Positions 5,073-5,605 of a DNA stretch of 5,605 bases are shown here, piece by piece. Each line of letters starts with the position of its first letter. Position 1 is the first letter of the stretch. The notes under the pieces are model-generated. The model saw only the letters and a list, made by a program, of their open reading frames with translations, did no database searches and was not told where the DNA came from. Origin of the DNA: Gammaproteobacteria bacterium UBA3067 (GTDB taxonomy: Bacteria > Pseudomonadota > Gammaproteobacteria > Pseudomonadales > UBA3067); NCBI GenBank assembly GCA_002366835.1, contig DFBZ01000068.1:1-5605 (forward strand), written 5' to 3'. A program made the translations under genes and the position numbers.

Positions 5073-5605
5073 ATGGCAAACGGTGATTTAGCTCCAGCGC
5101 AAAATACAGCGATTAATCCATTGGTGGCTGGTTTTAATAACCTGGCTTTATGGCGTCAGCTAGGTTTAATGCTGGGTTTGGCTGCAAGTGTTGCCATCGG
5201 GTTTGGTGTTGTTCTGTGGTCTAAGGAAGAAAACTATCGACCATTTTATACCGATCTCTCTAACATTGATGCGGTCGGTGTCTCGGATATTTTACAGCAA
5301 GCACAGATACCTTTTAAGTTCGATTCTAATCAGGGTATTTTGCTGGTCGCAGAAAATAAGGTGCACGAGGCGCGTCTTAAAATGGCTTCATCTGGTTATG
5401 CCCCTTCTCAAGGTGCTGGGCAAAACTTACTGGATAAAGACAGTAGCTTTGGAACCAGTCAGTTTATTGAAAATGCCCGTTACCATCGAAGCATTGAGTT
5501 AGAGCTGGCAAAAACTATTTCCTCAATCCAGAGTGTGCGTAAAGCGCGGGTACATTTAGCGATTCCCAAAAGATCCGTATTTATTGGCGATAAAAGAAAG
5601 CCGAG
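5073..5605 (+). CDS. fliF: FliF, flagellar MS-ring protein (3' truncated by window)
   Basis: FliF forms the MS ring in the inner membrane, the platform for the C ring and export gate. The first 177 residues are present, about a third of the usual ~550-600. The start is ATG 5073, preceded by GGGAAG (5062-5067) at 5 nt. After a short cytoplasmic N terminus, a hydrophobic segment (about 30-49, LGLMLGLAASVAIGFGVVLW) is the first membrane helix. The periplasmic ring-building part follows with family-typical blocks: YRPFYTDLSNID (55-66), ILLVAENKVHEARLKMAS (89-106), SSFGTSQFIENARYHRS (124-140) and VRKARVHLAIPK (155-166). It is the second gene of the fliE operon, separated from fliE by the MITE-like element. 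The frame runs open to the window edge. Confidence 0.95.
   Translation, partial: MANGDLAPAQNTAINPLVAGFNNLALWRQLGLMLGLAASVAIGFGVVLWSKEENYRPFYTDLSNIDAVGVSDILQQAQIPFKFDSNQGILLVAENKVHEARLKMASSGYAPSQGAGQNLLDKDSSFGTSQFIENARYHRSIELELAKTISSIQSVRKARVHLAIPKRSVFIGDKRKP

Noticed and set aside
5188..5502. 104-aa open frame
   Set aside because: It lies wholly within fliF in another frame, and the fliF frame has clear MS-ring protein sequence there; it has no family resemblance of its own.

Overview
The window is a piece of a polar-flagellum gene cluster from a gammaproteobacterium. Gene order and protein sequences match the Pseudomonas-type arrangement fleQ - fleS - fleR - fliE - fliF, all on the + strand. 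Moderate GC content, many TTT/AAA-rich codons and abundant small intergenic repeats suggest a lineage such as Cellvibrionales (Cellvibrio/Teredinibacter/Saccharophagus-like) rather than Pseudomonas itself. That placement is an inference from style and memory, not from a search.

Layout. Positions 2-1129 hold the C-terminal ~375 residues of FleQ, the master sigma54 activator; about the first 120 residues lie outside the window. A 73-nt gap then holds a near-consensus sigma54 promoter (1157-1173) driving fleS (sensor kinase, to 2480) and fleR (sigma54 response regulator, 2473-3882). fleS and fleR overlap by 8 nt. Positions 3883-4538 are a non-coding, repeat-rich interval. It contains five perfect TTTTAGG heptamers directly behind the fleR stop, then a tandem array of three REP-pair (BIME/REPIN-like) elements, the middle one carrying a 48-bp insertion, then a second sigma54 promoter (4447-4463) and a probable FleQ box in the leader (4499-4512). 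fliE (4539-4883) follows. Between fliE and fliF (5073 onward, cut by the window end) sits a 139-bp full-length palindromic MITE-like element flanked by a 4-bp CTAA duplication, inserted exactly behind the fliE stop codon.

How it works together. By analogy with the Pseudomonas hierarchy, FleQ with RpoN switches on class II genes, including fleSR and the fliEFG basal-body operon. FleS then phosphorylates FleR, which activates the next tier (hook and rod genes elsewhere). Both predicted target promoters are visible here as sigma54 elements with exact GG-N10-GC spacing. The c-di-GMP contact motifs of FleQ are all retained, so the motile/sessile switch probably operates at this locus.

The coding content is conventional. 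The interest lies between the genes: promoter architecture that resets a start codon, a heptamer microsatellite, a tandem REP-pair array, and a MITE that splits an operon without damaging either gene. I found no evidence for an undescribed multigene system.
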